From Boothiomyces macroporosus (Eukaryota > Chytridiomycota > Chytridiomycetes > Rhizophydiales > Terramycetaceae), in the NCBI GenBank assembly GCA_027604185.1, contig JADGKB010000081.1:1-64000 (forward strand): a stretch of 64,000 nt of DNA, in the 5' to 3' direction. The notes under the pieces are model-generated. The model ran no database searches. It saw only the letters and a program-made list of their open reading frames with translations, and had not been told where the DNA came from. The position numbers were made by a program, and so were the translations under genes. Numbering within the stretch: the first letter of the stretch is position 1; each line of letters starts with the position of its first letter. Positions 44,291-56,794 of this stretch are shown in pieces.

Positions 44291-46740
44291 TTATGCGGAT
44301 TTCTTTCCGTTGGATTCCTCTTCTTCCCCATCTTCATTATCATTAATATTCATATTTGATACATGCTGGTTAGCAAACTTTGCAGAAATCTGGGATTTCA
44401 CTTCCCAATTAGATTTGTAAGCAGTAGCTGCAACCATATAAGAAGCAATTGAAGTTAGGCGATCAACTGTGACATTGTCTTCCCCAAATTCCTTAGCTGC
44501 CAGTGCGTATCGAATAATAATTTCTTTTGTTGAAGCTGGTGGCAGGATTTTAGTCATTGCAACCGTAAAATCTTTGGCGCTTAATGTGCCTGTCAGCTGA
44601 GTATCAAATTTATCTAATGCTTTGGAAAACTAGTGTCAATTATAGGTTACGAAATCAAAATTTGGTTCCCTGCGATTGATAATCAAATAGAGAAGGTGAT
44701 CAATCACGCCTTCTTTTGTAATCTTATTCTTTGTAAAGGATATAAATTCCAGGCACATTTTTTCATACGATTCCGGCTACGTTTAATATATAGTACCCTT
44801 CTATCAGGATAAATAATTTTCAACTTTTCTTCGTAAATCCCCATATTGAATTCTCTGCTATCTGAATAGAACAAGTTCTTTACCAAATAAATGTACTTCC
44901 ACACCTCTTCTTCCTTTCCAGCCAAGTGTTGACAAAATACTGCGACGTACTACATGAAAAACTACTTACAGGGTCCGACTTTTCGATTGCTTGTAAAGAG
45001 GTAAAAAAGTCATGTATAGCCTTCATACTGAATTGTGGGAAAATGTATCTATCTTGAAAGCTCTTGTAGAAACAATCCACGAACCTTTCGATCTCTGGTC
45101 GATCTTCAGTGGAATCAAAGTCTAGTGTTTCGATTTTCCACCTTTGATCGTAAAGCTCTTGAATTATTCCCAGCACCTTTGGTATCGGCATATTTCTGTT
45201 TGATGCTGGTTTTGTACCTCCTCTTTTGTAATAAAAGTCTTTCCAGATTCTGTAAAAGTTTGCAGAGACCTAAATTAATACGAGGTACAAGTGGGTCTTC
45301 ATCTTCTGTGATTAAGGTGTGCTTTAGTAAAGCCTCTTGTTCCGTAATTTTCAAAGATGATTTGTATAGCAATGATGGTTGACTAAACTTCAAATGAGTC
45401 GTATGTGGTGGAATAGTTACATGCTTCGTTTTCAAAGGAGCGTGTGGACATAGTAGTACCCGAACTCCACATTTTTCACATTGCTCGCAAGAATCTAATA
45501 CATTAAAATCTTTTCCATTCTTTGATGTTTCGCACTATATTAGTCAGGCGTACCACTAGAGAATATTTCCTGACTGCAAAATCAGAGTAAGGATCTATAG
45601 TAGGTAGTTTTGCAATCATTTCGTTCTTTTTTTCCTGCAAATTTAATCCAGAGACATGTTTCGTCAGCAAATCTAGTTCATCTAGATACCTGGCTGATCT
45701 ATTCTTAAACTGATTGATGTGTTCGTTTAGCTAAATTAAACTTGAAACACCTCCGCATCGATTGATTTAATGGATTCAGAATTCGTACCTCCAGATAAAC
45801 CAATCATAATCTCTCTCTTTCGAAATACTTGACTGAGGTTTAAATCAAAGTCGTCCAACAAGTAATCCATCATTTCTGAGAACTGCCTTTCGATTTTCTT
45901 TGACTGAACCAAATCATACTTCAACATTCCATTGGCATCCATCTTTATATCTTTGAGTTTGATTGATTCAATCTGCGTTTTGTCCGATTTTTCTGTATTA
46001 GGGTTCTCTACCTTTTTGGTTGTCTGTGTTTGTTCCTTTAAAAACAGTAAGCTTTTCAATGACTGATTGCGCTTGAGCATGGGCAGCTTGTAACTCTCCA
46101 ATAGTTTTCAAATGCTGCTCTTCTGTTGCTGCGAAAGCAGTTTTCAACGCATCTTGTTCTGTTTTCTGAATATCAATCTGGTTCTTGTAATCCGAAATTT
46201 GAGAATTCAAATCCTCAACATACTGTTCAAAATCTGCAATCTTTTGCTTCAAGGCCAAATTGGTTCTATATAAAATCTCTAGATCGTTTTCACGAAACTT
46301 TAGTTTTTGTTGCAGTTCGTCAATGGCTTCTTTGTGAGCTGCGCTATCTTCATCCCTACAATGACATTGTATCTACCTCACTTTATTGTACCTTTCCATT
46401 AATACAAAGTATGGGACATTTTCATAAAATGGCTCTTTATCACTTGAAGTGACTATGGATGAAAATATTGAATTCTTCAAATCCTTCATAATAATTTCCA
46501 TGATTGTAGAAAACGGCCCGATTTGCTCTGCTATTCCTTGCAATACTTTGAAGCATACTTTTACCCTTTCAGAAGACGGCGAAGCTGGATGACTATCAAA
46601 CACCTCTTGGAGCTGTACGTGATATATCAGCGCTGAATCAATTTCGACGTACCTAGTGATTTGGGATTGATTTTAGTTGGATCTGGTCTACTGCTTATAA
46701 CCATTCCACCCGTACTGTCTGCATTATGATTAGCGCCCAT
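44291..46740 (-). CDS. TSNAXIP1-like coiled-coil/EF-hand-like protein
   Basis: 755-aa protein in ten exons: 46740-46653, 46632-46377, 46355-46012, 45992-45751, 45730-45554, 45534-45218, 45195-44970, 44949-44797, 44776-44651 and 44629-44291. The nine introns are 19-22 nt. The N-terminal helical domain (VQLQEVFDSHPASPSSERVK, SIFSSIVTSSDKEPFYEN, YFVLMERYNKVRDED) followed by a coiled coil (about residues 110-210) resembles the translin-associated factor X-interacting N-terminal domain. A CxxC pair (CEQCEKCGV) and C-terminal EF-hand-like helices (FSKALDKFDTQLTGTLSAKD) follow; the calcium loop is degenerate. TSNAXIP1 relatives are ciliary/sperm proteins, in keeping with DNAI2 and PACRG nearby. The family call is moderate; the exon structure is well supported. 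Confidence 0.65.
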
Positions 46741-46789
46741 AAGTCAAAATCGTGACATCACCATTTCAAGTTATAATACAGTCAATTTA

Positions 46790-47746
46790 TTATACATTGT
46801 CAATCTTCTGGGATATCGTCCATTGGATGGTTTCCATCGTTGGCGTTTCTTCCTTTGAGATTGACTGGGTGGTAACTAGCTTTTCACGAAAGTAATCACA
46901 AAAAAGTAATGCAAGCAAATGAAAGAGGCCTTTGGCGGGCAAGGTGATTATATACAATACCCAGATAAAGTATAGCGGGCTATTAATATCAGTTTCTACT
47001 TTGTAAACCAAACACAGATACTCGACTGCATAAGGCAAGCACACAAGCATATTTGAGATCGTGAGTGCTTGAATCGTAGTAAGGATTTGATATTTGGTTA
47101 CTTTGCACCTCTGATTTGAAATTTTCCAGTTATGCAAATTGATCCAGGATATTATAAAGAACGCTGAAATGGCGACTAAACAGAAGCATGCTATTGCTGT
47201 ATTGGTATAGACTGAAATGTTGAATTGTGTTTCTTCCGAAAAATTACCAAGGTATGCCAGCCAAATATCCAAGACAAAAGAAATCAGAGCAGACACCAGA
47301 GCACATGTAGCTATCAGCAATCCCGGGTTTATAGCCTTGATTTGCATTCGCAATGCAGCCAGCTGGAAGGATATTACAGACAGTGATAGTGCAATCAACA
47401 ATGACGAATATAGACTGGTATCCTGAAGGAATCCAATAATTTGAGAGGCCATCTTCAACGCAGGAAGGTTCACTTGTGAAATAGACTGTTTCAATTCTAA
47501 TAATTTGATCATCTTCAGCACCAATCCAGTGCAAAATAATATCGAGTTGCATAGATCAAATACTGCCGTGCTAGTGATTAGGATTCCGAAATGGCTATTC
47601 TGAAGAGAAAATCGTTGTCTATTCTAATTTAAGCCAACGATTACCTTTAGTAGTATAACTGAAGCAATAATGCCAAGCGATCCAAAAATCAGTCCGCATA
47701 TTCTTGAAGGGTCAACGATTGAAATCAGTTCCGCTTTCATGGACAT
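46790..47746 (-). CDS. Seven-transmembrane (GPCR-like) protein, dispersed copy
   Basis: 311-aa polytopic protein. Exon 1 is 47746-47645 (34 aa, TM1); a 21-nt phase-0 intron lies at 47624-47644; exon 2 is 47623-46790. The intron falls in the same place, relative to TM1, as in the clustered 7TM genes 25 kb away. It ends TM7 with KGLFHLLALLFCDYF and carries the METIQWTISQK tail, making it the nearest relative of the 6697-7727 gene. It lacks the IPxxII block of the cluster. It starts divergently from the dynein gene, 625 bp away. Confidence 0.8.
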
Positions 47747-48371
47747 TTTTTCAGAATCCAACCCTTTTATTGCTGTATGCAGTCAGGTCTCTATTTTCAA
47801 GGGCACATACCCAGATCAGTAGAAGGTGTGAATTGCACAAACTTGAAAATGCGATGGATTGAAAAATTCTCGGATTGGTTAGAAGCTCTATTTGAGGGCT
47901 ATTGAGATTGATTTGCTTTGATAAAGTTGTTTTGGGTGTAATAATTTCTGGGTTACCCGATTGGTTCGTGGACCTTGTTTCATCTTTGTCCTTCTAAGAG
48001 GTGTTATGATCATCAGTTTCTTTGAGATGCTAGGGAATCTGTGGCTAACCTGGAGTGTAACGACTACGGTATTGCGCTCATTATCTCATTTAAGAAACTC
48101 GGCGGAATTCAATTACAGGCTGTAATATAAAACTCATCGGCATTATTATTTGAGGAATTCAATTCTTGGATTTGATTTCCATGAAACTGCCATTAAAACT
48201 ATGAAATATGGAGCTTGAGTTTCGTCAAGACAAACCTAAGCAGAAGCGGCTTTATTTTGTGAATGATATACTCACAATAACGTTGGAAATCCATCATCAT
48301 CGACTGGTTGGCAACCAGTGCCAAGTTTCTAATCGCGTTGACGCGTTGTTAAACTTTGAAAATCTAAACAA
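47747..48371. other. Divergent promoter region
   Basis: About 625 bp between the 5' ends of a 7TM gene (minus) and DNAI2 (plus). It contains an ATG at 48208 opening a 78-codon frame that overlaps the DNAI2 start out of frame. That frame has no family resemblance, but it could act as an upstream ORF if the transcript begins that far out. I see no RNA gene or repeat. Confidence 0.5.
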
Positions 48372-50308
48372 ATGGAAATCGTATACGTCTATCAAAAAAA
48401 GCGAAAGGAATTTGGAAAGCAAGCTATGCTTTCAGATAAACTAGCTCAAATAAACTTGGATATTCCTCCGGATCCAGCTTACATAAAAAACTACACTGAA
48501 AGGAATCCAACACACACAGAAGCACAATGCAGTCCCGAAAAATCTGAACATGAAGTACTAAAAATCTAATTGCAAGGTAAATACGGAAAGTTATGTTGTC
48601 AGCAACAGAGGTATTCTACATACACAGGGTGGATGGCCAAAGGATGTAGACGCAAGTGATGTTGAACACACAATTAGATTCAGAAAAAAGATTGAAAAGG
48701 ATGAAGAGTACATGAGGGTAATTAAAAATCTTGGAGAGGTACTTGAAAGGTTAACCTAGACTATGGAACATACCATCAAACAAAACAACGCAATTGACAT
48801 TTATGAAGAGTACTTTCAGGAGACTCCTGATACAATGGCAGCCGAAGCACCGTCTGCAAAATCATTGAATGTTTACAGGTTTGGTTATTCTAATTATGAG
48901 GGATCCAAACACAATCAAGAGAGCAGCAACTTACCTATCTTGGTATCCAGAAGAAGGCCATCGTATTGCAGTAGCGTACTCGGTTTTACAATTTCAAGGA
49001 ATGCCCGCAAATATGTCGCTTGACTCTTACATCTGGGACGTTGAAAATCCAAATGCCCCAGAGCAAACCCTGACTCCACTCTCCCCACTAGTTTGCATTA
49101 AATATAACCCAAAAGATCCACATATCTTGGTTGGTGGCTCATACAACGGTTTACTATGTACCTGAAAATTAATTTTAGCTTATTGGGACACCAGGAAAGG
49201 GGCATTCCCAGTTGACTCTTCTCCACTAGAAAAAAGTCACCGAGACCCAGTTTACAATGTAGCATGGGTGCAATCAAAGTCGGGTAAGAACATTTTTATA
49301 CAGGCTGTGAATTCTTTTCAGTCTCTACTGACGGACAAGCACTATGGTGGGATATAAGAAAGCTTAGTGAACCTACAGAATCAATGCTGATTGATCCAGA
49401 AAAGAACGGAAACATTGTTGGTGGAACAGTATTAGATTTTGAAACTACTATGGTAAGCATTATCTGATTTAGCCAACTAAATTCATGATTGGTGGTGAAA
49501 ACGGATCTATTTTCATGTGCAACAAGAAAGCCAAAACACCTGGTGATAAAATCACGCATGTTTATCCAGGACATCATGGACCTGTTTATGCCTTGCAGGT
49601 AATGGAAAGCTAATGATAGCGAAATCCATTCTTCTTGAAAAACTTTTTAACTGTTGGTGACTGGAAAGCCCAAATTTGGTCAGAAGATATTAGGTCCCCA
49701 ATTATGTCTACCAAGTACAGCACTAGTTACTTGACTGACGGTTGCTGGAGTGCTACTAGACCATCAGTGTTCTTTACATCAAAAATGGATGGAAGTATTG
49801 ACATTTGGGACTACATGTTCAAACAAGTTGAACCTACATACACTGTTCAGGTAAAGTTCTTTTTAATTCTAGGTCGGAAATTCGCCGCTTCACTCTATCA
49901 AAGCACAGGAACACGGAAAGCTGTTGGCCGCTTCTGCTAGAGATGGTTCAATGACATTATTTGAACTTTCAGAAGGGCTATACAAATTGCAAAACAACGA
50001 AAAGAAAATCTTTTCTGAAGTATATTTGACTAATATAGATGCTTGAAAGAGAGGCAAAGAGAGAAAAGACTTTAGAAAGTGCTGTCAGGGAAAAGAGGAT
50101 AAAGGCAGCCCAGAAGCGTCCAAATTCTGCGTTTATGCCGTCTGGAGCGGCATTGGAAGAATTGTTAAAGCAAGCAGACGATGACTTTTTCAACTTTATT
50201 GATGATGGGAGTGGCAAAATCTCTGAGGAAGCAGCAGCTCGAGCGCGTGAATACGATATGAATGAGACTAAAGAAATTCCACAATCCCAAGAGCAAGAAC
50301 AAGCCTAA
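48372..50308 (+). CDS. DNAI2: Outer-arm dynein intermediate chain 2 (DNAI2/IC2)
   Basis: 582-aa WD-repeat protein of the axonemal outer dynein arm, needed for flagellar beating. Ten exons with nine introns of 19-22 nt: 48555-48576, 48739-48759, 48879-48900, 49158-49178, 49284-49303, 49453-49472, 49599-49619, 49851-49872 and 50020-50038. The start [17 protein letters not shown] matches the conserved DNAI2 N-terminus. Further blocks: [87 protein letters not shown] and [17 protein letters not shown]. Every intron removal restores a known family block, which makes this the best calibration set for the tiny introns here. Confidence 0.97.
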
Positions 50309-50402
50309 TATTGTTTTTAATAAATCAGTGATTTTCTTTGTCTTTATTGTTTAACAATGGCAAAATCATCCATACTTTTTCCAGCCAACAGCTAGGGATT
50401 CG

Positions 50403-51035
50403 ATGATACAGGACTACTCTCAAACTCCATTAAATATATTAGCTGGAATTGCAGTCAGTTTATTGATCTCATATATTGCCTGGCAGGTAAAACTAATTTG
50501 ACATTTGACATTAGAAACCCTATATGAATCCAACAAACTCGATTTAACCTGGAAAGAATTTGCAGAATATTTACACTCTGAAGCTCCAAAAGAAAATATC
50601 ACATCGAGACTGTCAGTAGAAGGGGTCTCCCAATTGGTACAAAGCGTCGTTGCTGAAACAGAGCAACTAGCAAATGGAATCGTATCAAAAACGCAACCAA
50701 AAATTTCAAACGATCCAATAGAGCCAGCTCACTTGCATATATTGAAAAGGGTGGCTGACATTGCCTCTAGTCCAATTAAGGGCTATGAAGAAACGAAACC
50801 AAATATGTACGTCAACAGAAGACAAAAGCCGGTTGAAATAGCAAACACAACCGATTCCATTCCAAAGATATTTAACCATGAGAAAAATCCGATTGATGAC
50901 TTACCAGAAACCCTTGCTATTCCATTTCGCGTTTCAGAGTCACTTTGGGACGGTGCGGTTAATATTGCAGCTGGCTCTATCAATTTCTTTGCACTTGCTC
51001 CCATCAGATACGGGAGGCAGATCTTGCGAAAATAA
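50403..51035 (+). CDS. Single-pass membrane protein with LPxxxAxPFR domain; 5' junction unresolved
   Basis: Relative of the 42943-43797 protein. The ATG at 50403 opens MIQDYSQTPLNILAG and a hydrophobic span (IAVSLLISYIAW), ending at a GTAAAAC donor. The main frame (from about 50511) encodes ETLYESNKLDLTWKEF, a polar middle, and the C-terminal block DDLPETLAIPFRVSESLWDG. The obvious intron (50487-50514, GT-AG, 28 nt) contains a perfect 7-bp tandem duplication (tttgaca twice) but joins the two parts out of frame. Either an unusual acceptor is used or this copy is broken or mis-sequenced. Function unknown. Confidence 0.5.
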
Positions 51036-51117
51036 ATCCCTTCTTTATTTACTATGTTGAGGTCCATTCGCGTCCAGAGAAGTTACTATAGGAAACATAT
51101 AAAAGAAGCGTCGAAAA

Positions 51118-54100
51118 ATGGAACGCCCAGAATTTGAAATAATGCGGAAAATGAAGCGGGATTCTTCAAGTCATTCAATGAAAATATATCCGGATGGCGA
51201 GGAAGAACCAAACGAGCAACCTGTTAAACCACAGCATGTTTCCAATCCATCGGAACTATTATACAATGAGGAGGAAAGAGATTCATTCCCCGCATTCCTG
51301 CCAAGTGACATTCCTCAGCAGGTGAAGGAACTTGAGACACCACTAATACCACGAGATGGTGAGCATTCGCGACGAGGGTCGGAACCGACAAAATTAGACT
51401 ATGGCAGGAAAAGTATAGATGGAGAAACTTCATTCAAGAATACCACGACCTCACGGGATGGGCAAAAGTTGTCGCTTGACCAAAAGTTATACAGGTCAAG
51501 GAGCTCTTTCAACCTTGTAGAAAAAGTGTCCTTCTCATTCATGAATGAAATAATGATTGATGGAAAAAATAGAGACATCTTGATTTCGCAATATCCTCCA
51601 ATCGAGCAAGTTGATAATTCATTACTTTTGGCCAAAGAAATAATGTCGAGATGGAATAGCGAAGTAGATAGGAAGGGCTCGTCTGCAAAGTTAGGGACTG
51701 TGTTGGTATACCTTTTTTGATTCTAGCGTAAAATATTTGGATTTCAGTTCATGCTATCAGGATTCGCGTATTTCGTTGAAACCATCTTAAAAGTATCCGA
51801 ATCTTACGTGTTTGGACTGTTGTTACAGTGGTTTCAACACTATGATACCGAAAGCTTAAACACTGGTCTTTTATACGCTGGAATTATGTCTGCGCTTGTA
51901 CTGGTACACTCTGTGCTCAATCAGTACAAGTTTTACTCTGTAATTCTTTTTGATTATAGGCTACGAGAATTGGAATGCAAGTAAGAGTCTCTTTAGTGTC
52001 TGCTATATTTGCAAAATGTATGCGTCTGCCTGTTGCAAGTGCATACTCTTCTGCACAAATACTGAGTTTAATTAGCAACGATGTGCAAAAGTTTGAAGAT
52101 GCTTCTGGCTTTCTACATTTTCTATGGCTGGGACCAATTGAAGCCTGTATTATCACCTACTTTATTTACGAGCAAATTGGAGTGGCAGCCTTTGCAGCCA
52201 TTGTAGCACTTTTCATTCTCATACCAATTCAAGCTACATTTGGCTCGACCTTTGCAAACATTCGCAAGAAAACCAACATTTTCAGGGACGACAGGATCAA
52301 GACACTTTCAGATATGATAGCGGGAATGATAGTTGTCAAAGTAAAATGTTTATAACTTAGCTTTATGCATGGGAGAAACCATTTTGTGAAAAGATTGATT
52401 CGATAAGACAAAAAGAAATTCTAAAAATCAGAAAGGCATCTATCCTGAAAGCTGTTAATGAAGCACTGTTCTTTTCATCCTCAGGTGTCTATTTATTAAC
52501 AAAGCATTCATTTCATTATCGGCATTTGTTGTTTTCAAGCTTTTAGGAGGGACGTTAGATCCATCAAGGGTACTTTAGCCTCTAAATCCCAGGTGTTTGT
52601 AACTGTTACGTATCTGCAGACAGTCAGGATGACAATGACGAATTTATTTTCCAAGGGGTATCAGTTCAATTCGGAATGTAAAATTGCTTTACAGAGAATT
52701 GAAGCACTGTTTAAATTAAAGGAGGTAAACCTAGTTACAGCTACCGACGTGGCAGATGAAGCAATAGCATATTTAAACGATCCAAAGGTCAATATTGTCA
52801 TGAAAGATGCTTGCTTTTCGTGGAAGTTTAATCAACGCAAGACTTTACAAAGCAGCGACATGGTTCTAAAAGATATAAATATAAGAATTCACAAGGGCGA
52901 GTTAGTTGGAGGTAAGTCTGTTTGATATAGTGTGTGGACCAGTAGGAGGAGGAAAAAGTTCGTTTTTGAATGCAATACTGGGGGAGTTGGAGTGCATTCA
53001 AGGAAAAATAGGGTTGAGGTCGAAAAATATAGCATATGTTTCCCAAAATCCTTGGCTCTTGGCAGGCACTATTAGAAACAACATTTTGTTTGGCAAATCC
53101 TACAAAGAAGATTGGTTTAAAGAGGTGGTGAAGGCATGCTCTCTGGATTCAGACTTTGAACATTTTCCAGACAAAGAAAATACCATAATTGGAGAAAGAG
53201 GATTGGAGTTAAGTGGAGGGCAAAGAGCGAGAATTGCCCTGGCCAGAGCAGTGTATGCTGACGCAGAGATCTACTTGTTGGATGACCCCTTGGCTGCAGT
53301 TGACCCAAAGGTTGGAAAGCATTTGTTTAGATATTGTATCAGTGGAGTTTTGAAAAAAAAGGTTAGATATGCTAATTGTAGACTGTAATTCTAGTGACGC
53401 ACTTGATTCAATACATACAGCAATGTGACACGGTGGTACTGCTAGAAGGCGGAAAGATGACTGCTACAGGAAACTATGCCAAAATATTAGGGGTTAACAC
53501 CTCAAAATTTGCATCTTCATTACGAAATCTAGCGACATCTTCCTCCATGGACAATATTCAAGCGTATGCAACAATGAATGCTTCTAAATTTCCTAAATTG
53601 GCTTCAATTGCATCATCTATGGATAAAGAATTGACCAGTGGAAAGTATGCCTCCATGGAAAAAATCAACTTTGCTGATCCATCCGACTTTACCGACTCTC
53701 AAGAATTCAGGAACTCGTTAGCTAAAAGAAGGAGTTCTGTAAAGACAGGTCAAGAAGATTTAGGAATTATTATGAAATCAGAAGAATCCGTAGCCCAGGG
53801 ATCCATGTCAATCAAATCGTATTGGGGATATTTCCGGGCAGGTTCGTCAATATTGGGAATTTTAATATTATTTTTTACCCTAATATTGGGTCAATCCTCG
53901 CTAATTGCAACAGACTGGTGGTTATCGAGTTGGTCTGCTCTCTCATCAACAGAACAGAATGACAATTATGTGCATTTGGGTATTTATATAGCACTAGGTG
54001 CGTTCACAGTCTTTATTGCTGTTACTCGAGCAATATCGTTCTTTTTAATTTGCTTGTCTGCATCTGAAGTTATGTTCAAAACCATGACAAACAGAGTATT

Positions 54101-55689
54101 TCACGCACCTATCTACTTTTTCCAAAGTAATCCCCAAGGTAGAATAATGAAGTAAAATTGACTTGACATAGCCGCTTTACCAAAGACATTAGTCTGACGG
54201 ATGAAAACTTGCCCCAAACATTCTTTGATTTGGTTCAACGATCGTTCATGATTATTGGCACACTCGTCATCGCTGCAATCGTAGTTCCATATGTTCTTAT
54301 AGTTATACCATTTTTGATGGTTATATTTATGTACTTTAGAAAAAGCTACATTGGCTCCGCCAGACAGATGAAAAGAATGGATGCAATAACAAGGTCACCA
54401 ATGTAATTAATACTTTACAATAGATTTTCATTCTTTACAACTTCTATCGACGGTAAAGCAGTAATTAGGGCATATCGAATGAGAGAAAGGTTTGAAAACG
54501 AAGTATGCCGGCTGCAAAATGACAATACTAGAGTGTATTTTTCATATTCATGCGCTGGAAGGTGGTTGGGCATTCGCTTGGATATGCTTGCTGCAGTATT
54601 CTTTACTGGCATAGTATTTTTCTGTGTGTGTTTGAACAGCTCTCTGGGCTTTTCTCCATCAGCAATGGGATTGCTAATTAGTTATATTCTACAACTTATA
54701 GGGCTTCTGCAATGGACTGTTAGACAAAGCGGTGAAGTGGAAAATTTGATGGTATCAACCGAAAGGTAACGATTAGTTTAACATCAGAATCCTGGAATAT
54801 ATGGAGCTACCTCAAGAAAAGGTTCAAAAAGACAAGGAAGTGCCGGAACATTGGCCAACTGCGGGACACATTGTGTTGAACGATTTGTCAATGCGATACT
54901 CCAATTCCGCTGGACTAGTGCTCAAAAACCTCAATTATGATATCCCTGGAGGGAAAAAGGTGGGAATAGTTGGTCGCACAGGTGCAGGAAAGAGCTCGTT
55001 CATCAATGCTTTATTCAGATTGAATGAACCATTAATTCCAGGCTCAATTATGATTGACAACGTCAGCACAAGTGATATGAATCTTCAAACATTGCGGTCT
55101 AGAATTGCCATCATTCCACAAGAGCCTTTCTGCTTTAAAGGAAGCGTCAGATTTAACATTGATCCGCTTGGGAAATACAGCGACAAAGAATTGTGGGATA
55201 CATTGGGGATGGTAGAATTGAGGGAAGTTGTAAAAGATTTGAAGGGACAACTTGATCACGAAATTTCCGAGAACGGGGGTAATTTATCAGTTGGGGAGCG
55301 TCAATTGATATGTTTAGCTAGAGCTATCCTAAAGAAATCAAAACTCATCGTCATGGATGAAGCTACTTCCTCTATTGATGTAACCACTGATCAAATTATT
55401 CATGAAATTGTAAGCGAAGGCGAAGGTGGTGCCTTTGCAAACTCTACAGTTTTAACTATTGCTCATAGACTTCAAACTATCATAGATTACGACATTATTC
55501 TGTTTTTGGACCAAGGAGAACTTGTCGAAGCAGGTTTTATACGTTTTAATTTTAGGCTCCCCATATGAACTAATTTCAAAAGACGTTCGCGATCCAGATG
55601 CCAGGTTTGCCAGATTGGTAAACGAGCTTGACGTTGAAACCCGACAATCTTTAATTGAGAAAGTAATGTTCAAGATGAGCCGTCACTGA
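51118..55689 (+). CDS. ABCC/MRP-type ABC transporter
   Basis: 1447-aa full-length exporter with two membrane domains and two nucleotide-binding domains. Twelve exons with eleven introns of 19-23 nt (51706-51726, 51940-51959, 52341-52360, 52485-52504, 52570-52592, 52912-52930, 53362-53381, 54152-54171, 54403-54423, 54766-54787, 55533-55554). NBD1: Walker A GPVGGGKSS, Q-loop YVSQNPWLLAGTIRNNILFG, signature LSGGQRARIALARA, Walker B IYLLDDPLAAVD. NBD2: Walker A GRTGAGKSS, signature LSVGERQLICLARA, Walker B LIVMDEATSSID, H-loop IAHRLQT. The second signature starts LSVGE, as is usual for C subfamily NBD2. The long N-terminal cytoplasmic region replaces the extra TMD0 of some MRPs. Likely exports organic anions or conjugates. 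Confidence 0.96.
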
Positions 55690-55775
55690 AAAATATTCAT
55701 GAAGCTTTATGATTTCCAATATAATATGAAGCAAAGGAATTTATTTTCAAGTTTATATATTCTCAATAACCAATA

Positions 55776-56622
55776 TCAAACACGGGACAATACGGATTCA
55801 TATGTAGGAACCATATACTTGATATTTATGAAGGCATCTTCGCCTCCTGTCAACTCAAATTTCTCTAAAGTTTCTTGAATTAGATCACCAATGTTTTCCC
55901 GTTTTTGTTGAGAATAGTAGATTCCATCGCCAAGGTTCACTTTGTTAGCGCGATATTACCATTCTTGTTTTTAAATAGATTAAAAATTGGAAGGATTTGG
56001 CGGTAATATGGAACCAATGCCTCACCTACCATGTCTGCTGATTCCACCAAATGCTGTAGCACTTTCAGTGTAGTCGTGATGACATGAATATTACGTGTAT
56101 TGAGAGCTTCTAACTATCAATCGAATATTACTCTTGATTGGAATAATAAGTTGTGGAACTACAGGCAAAATTTTGCTTCCTCCTTTATCTAAAAGATCGT
56201 GAATGCCTTGCCTCGCGAGAAAAGCGTAAGGCTCGTCAGTTTCACACAACCCAGAAAAGAAAAGTGGTAGATAGTGATGGTAATCTAATTTTTCGATATC
56301 GACCTAGAATTAAACACGTATTACCTTCCAGTTAATCTTGTTTCCTTTGGCATCGTGATTTACAGAAATCGGAAAGTCCCCGCGGTCGTACAGCTTTCTG
56401 AAACCTATTCGTTATAGTATGGTTACTAGTTTTTTCTTTGTGGTTATCTCCGAAAATGTTATCCTCTAGCTGTTAAATAGACTGAATACTTGCTACTGTG
56501 GCAGTTTTTCTTGGAGTGAATGCTCCAGCTTTTGGCGGATGCGATCCAGGAGCTGCAAAATAACCTCCTGCTCCTGCTATTTTTAATTTATCACCGTTTG
56601 GATGAAGCACTTTGTGAGACAT
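55776..56622 (-). CDS. PACRG: PACRG, axonemal inner-junction protein
   Basis: 245-aa Parkin co-regulated gene product, which joins the A and B tubules of flagellar doublet microtubules. Exons: 56622-56490, 56465-56427, 56404-56325, 56303-56132, 56109-55960 and 55939-55776. Introns are 24 (alternatively 27), 22, 21, 22 and 20 nt. Matches: [97 protein letters not shown] and [12 protein letters not shown]. In the 56110-56131 intron a TAG at 18 nt is skipped for one at 22 nt, which restores the KALNTRN block. No single long ORF exposes this gene because its exons are so short. Confidence 0.95.
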
Positions 56623-56794
56623 TGTCGTGAATTTAGAAAAAAGTATAATGACATCCTGATGAGGACTACGTCACCCAGCTATCGCCATTATTCTAAAGCT
56701 GCAGCAGACTGGCGATAGGTAGCCTGATTGAATTTAGACATAGCCATTTGACTTTGTACAAAATCAAACTACCCGCCACCTTTTCTTCACCAAA

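Noticed and set aside
48208..48444. A 78-aa gene upstream of DNAI2
   Set aside because: It overlaps the DNAI2 start out of frame, has no family resemblance, and the conserved DNAI2 N-terminus starts at 48372.
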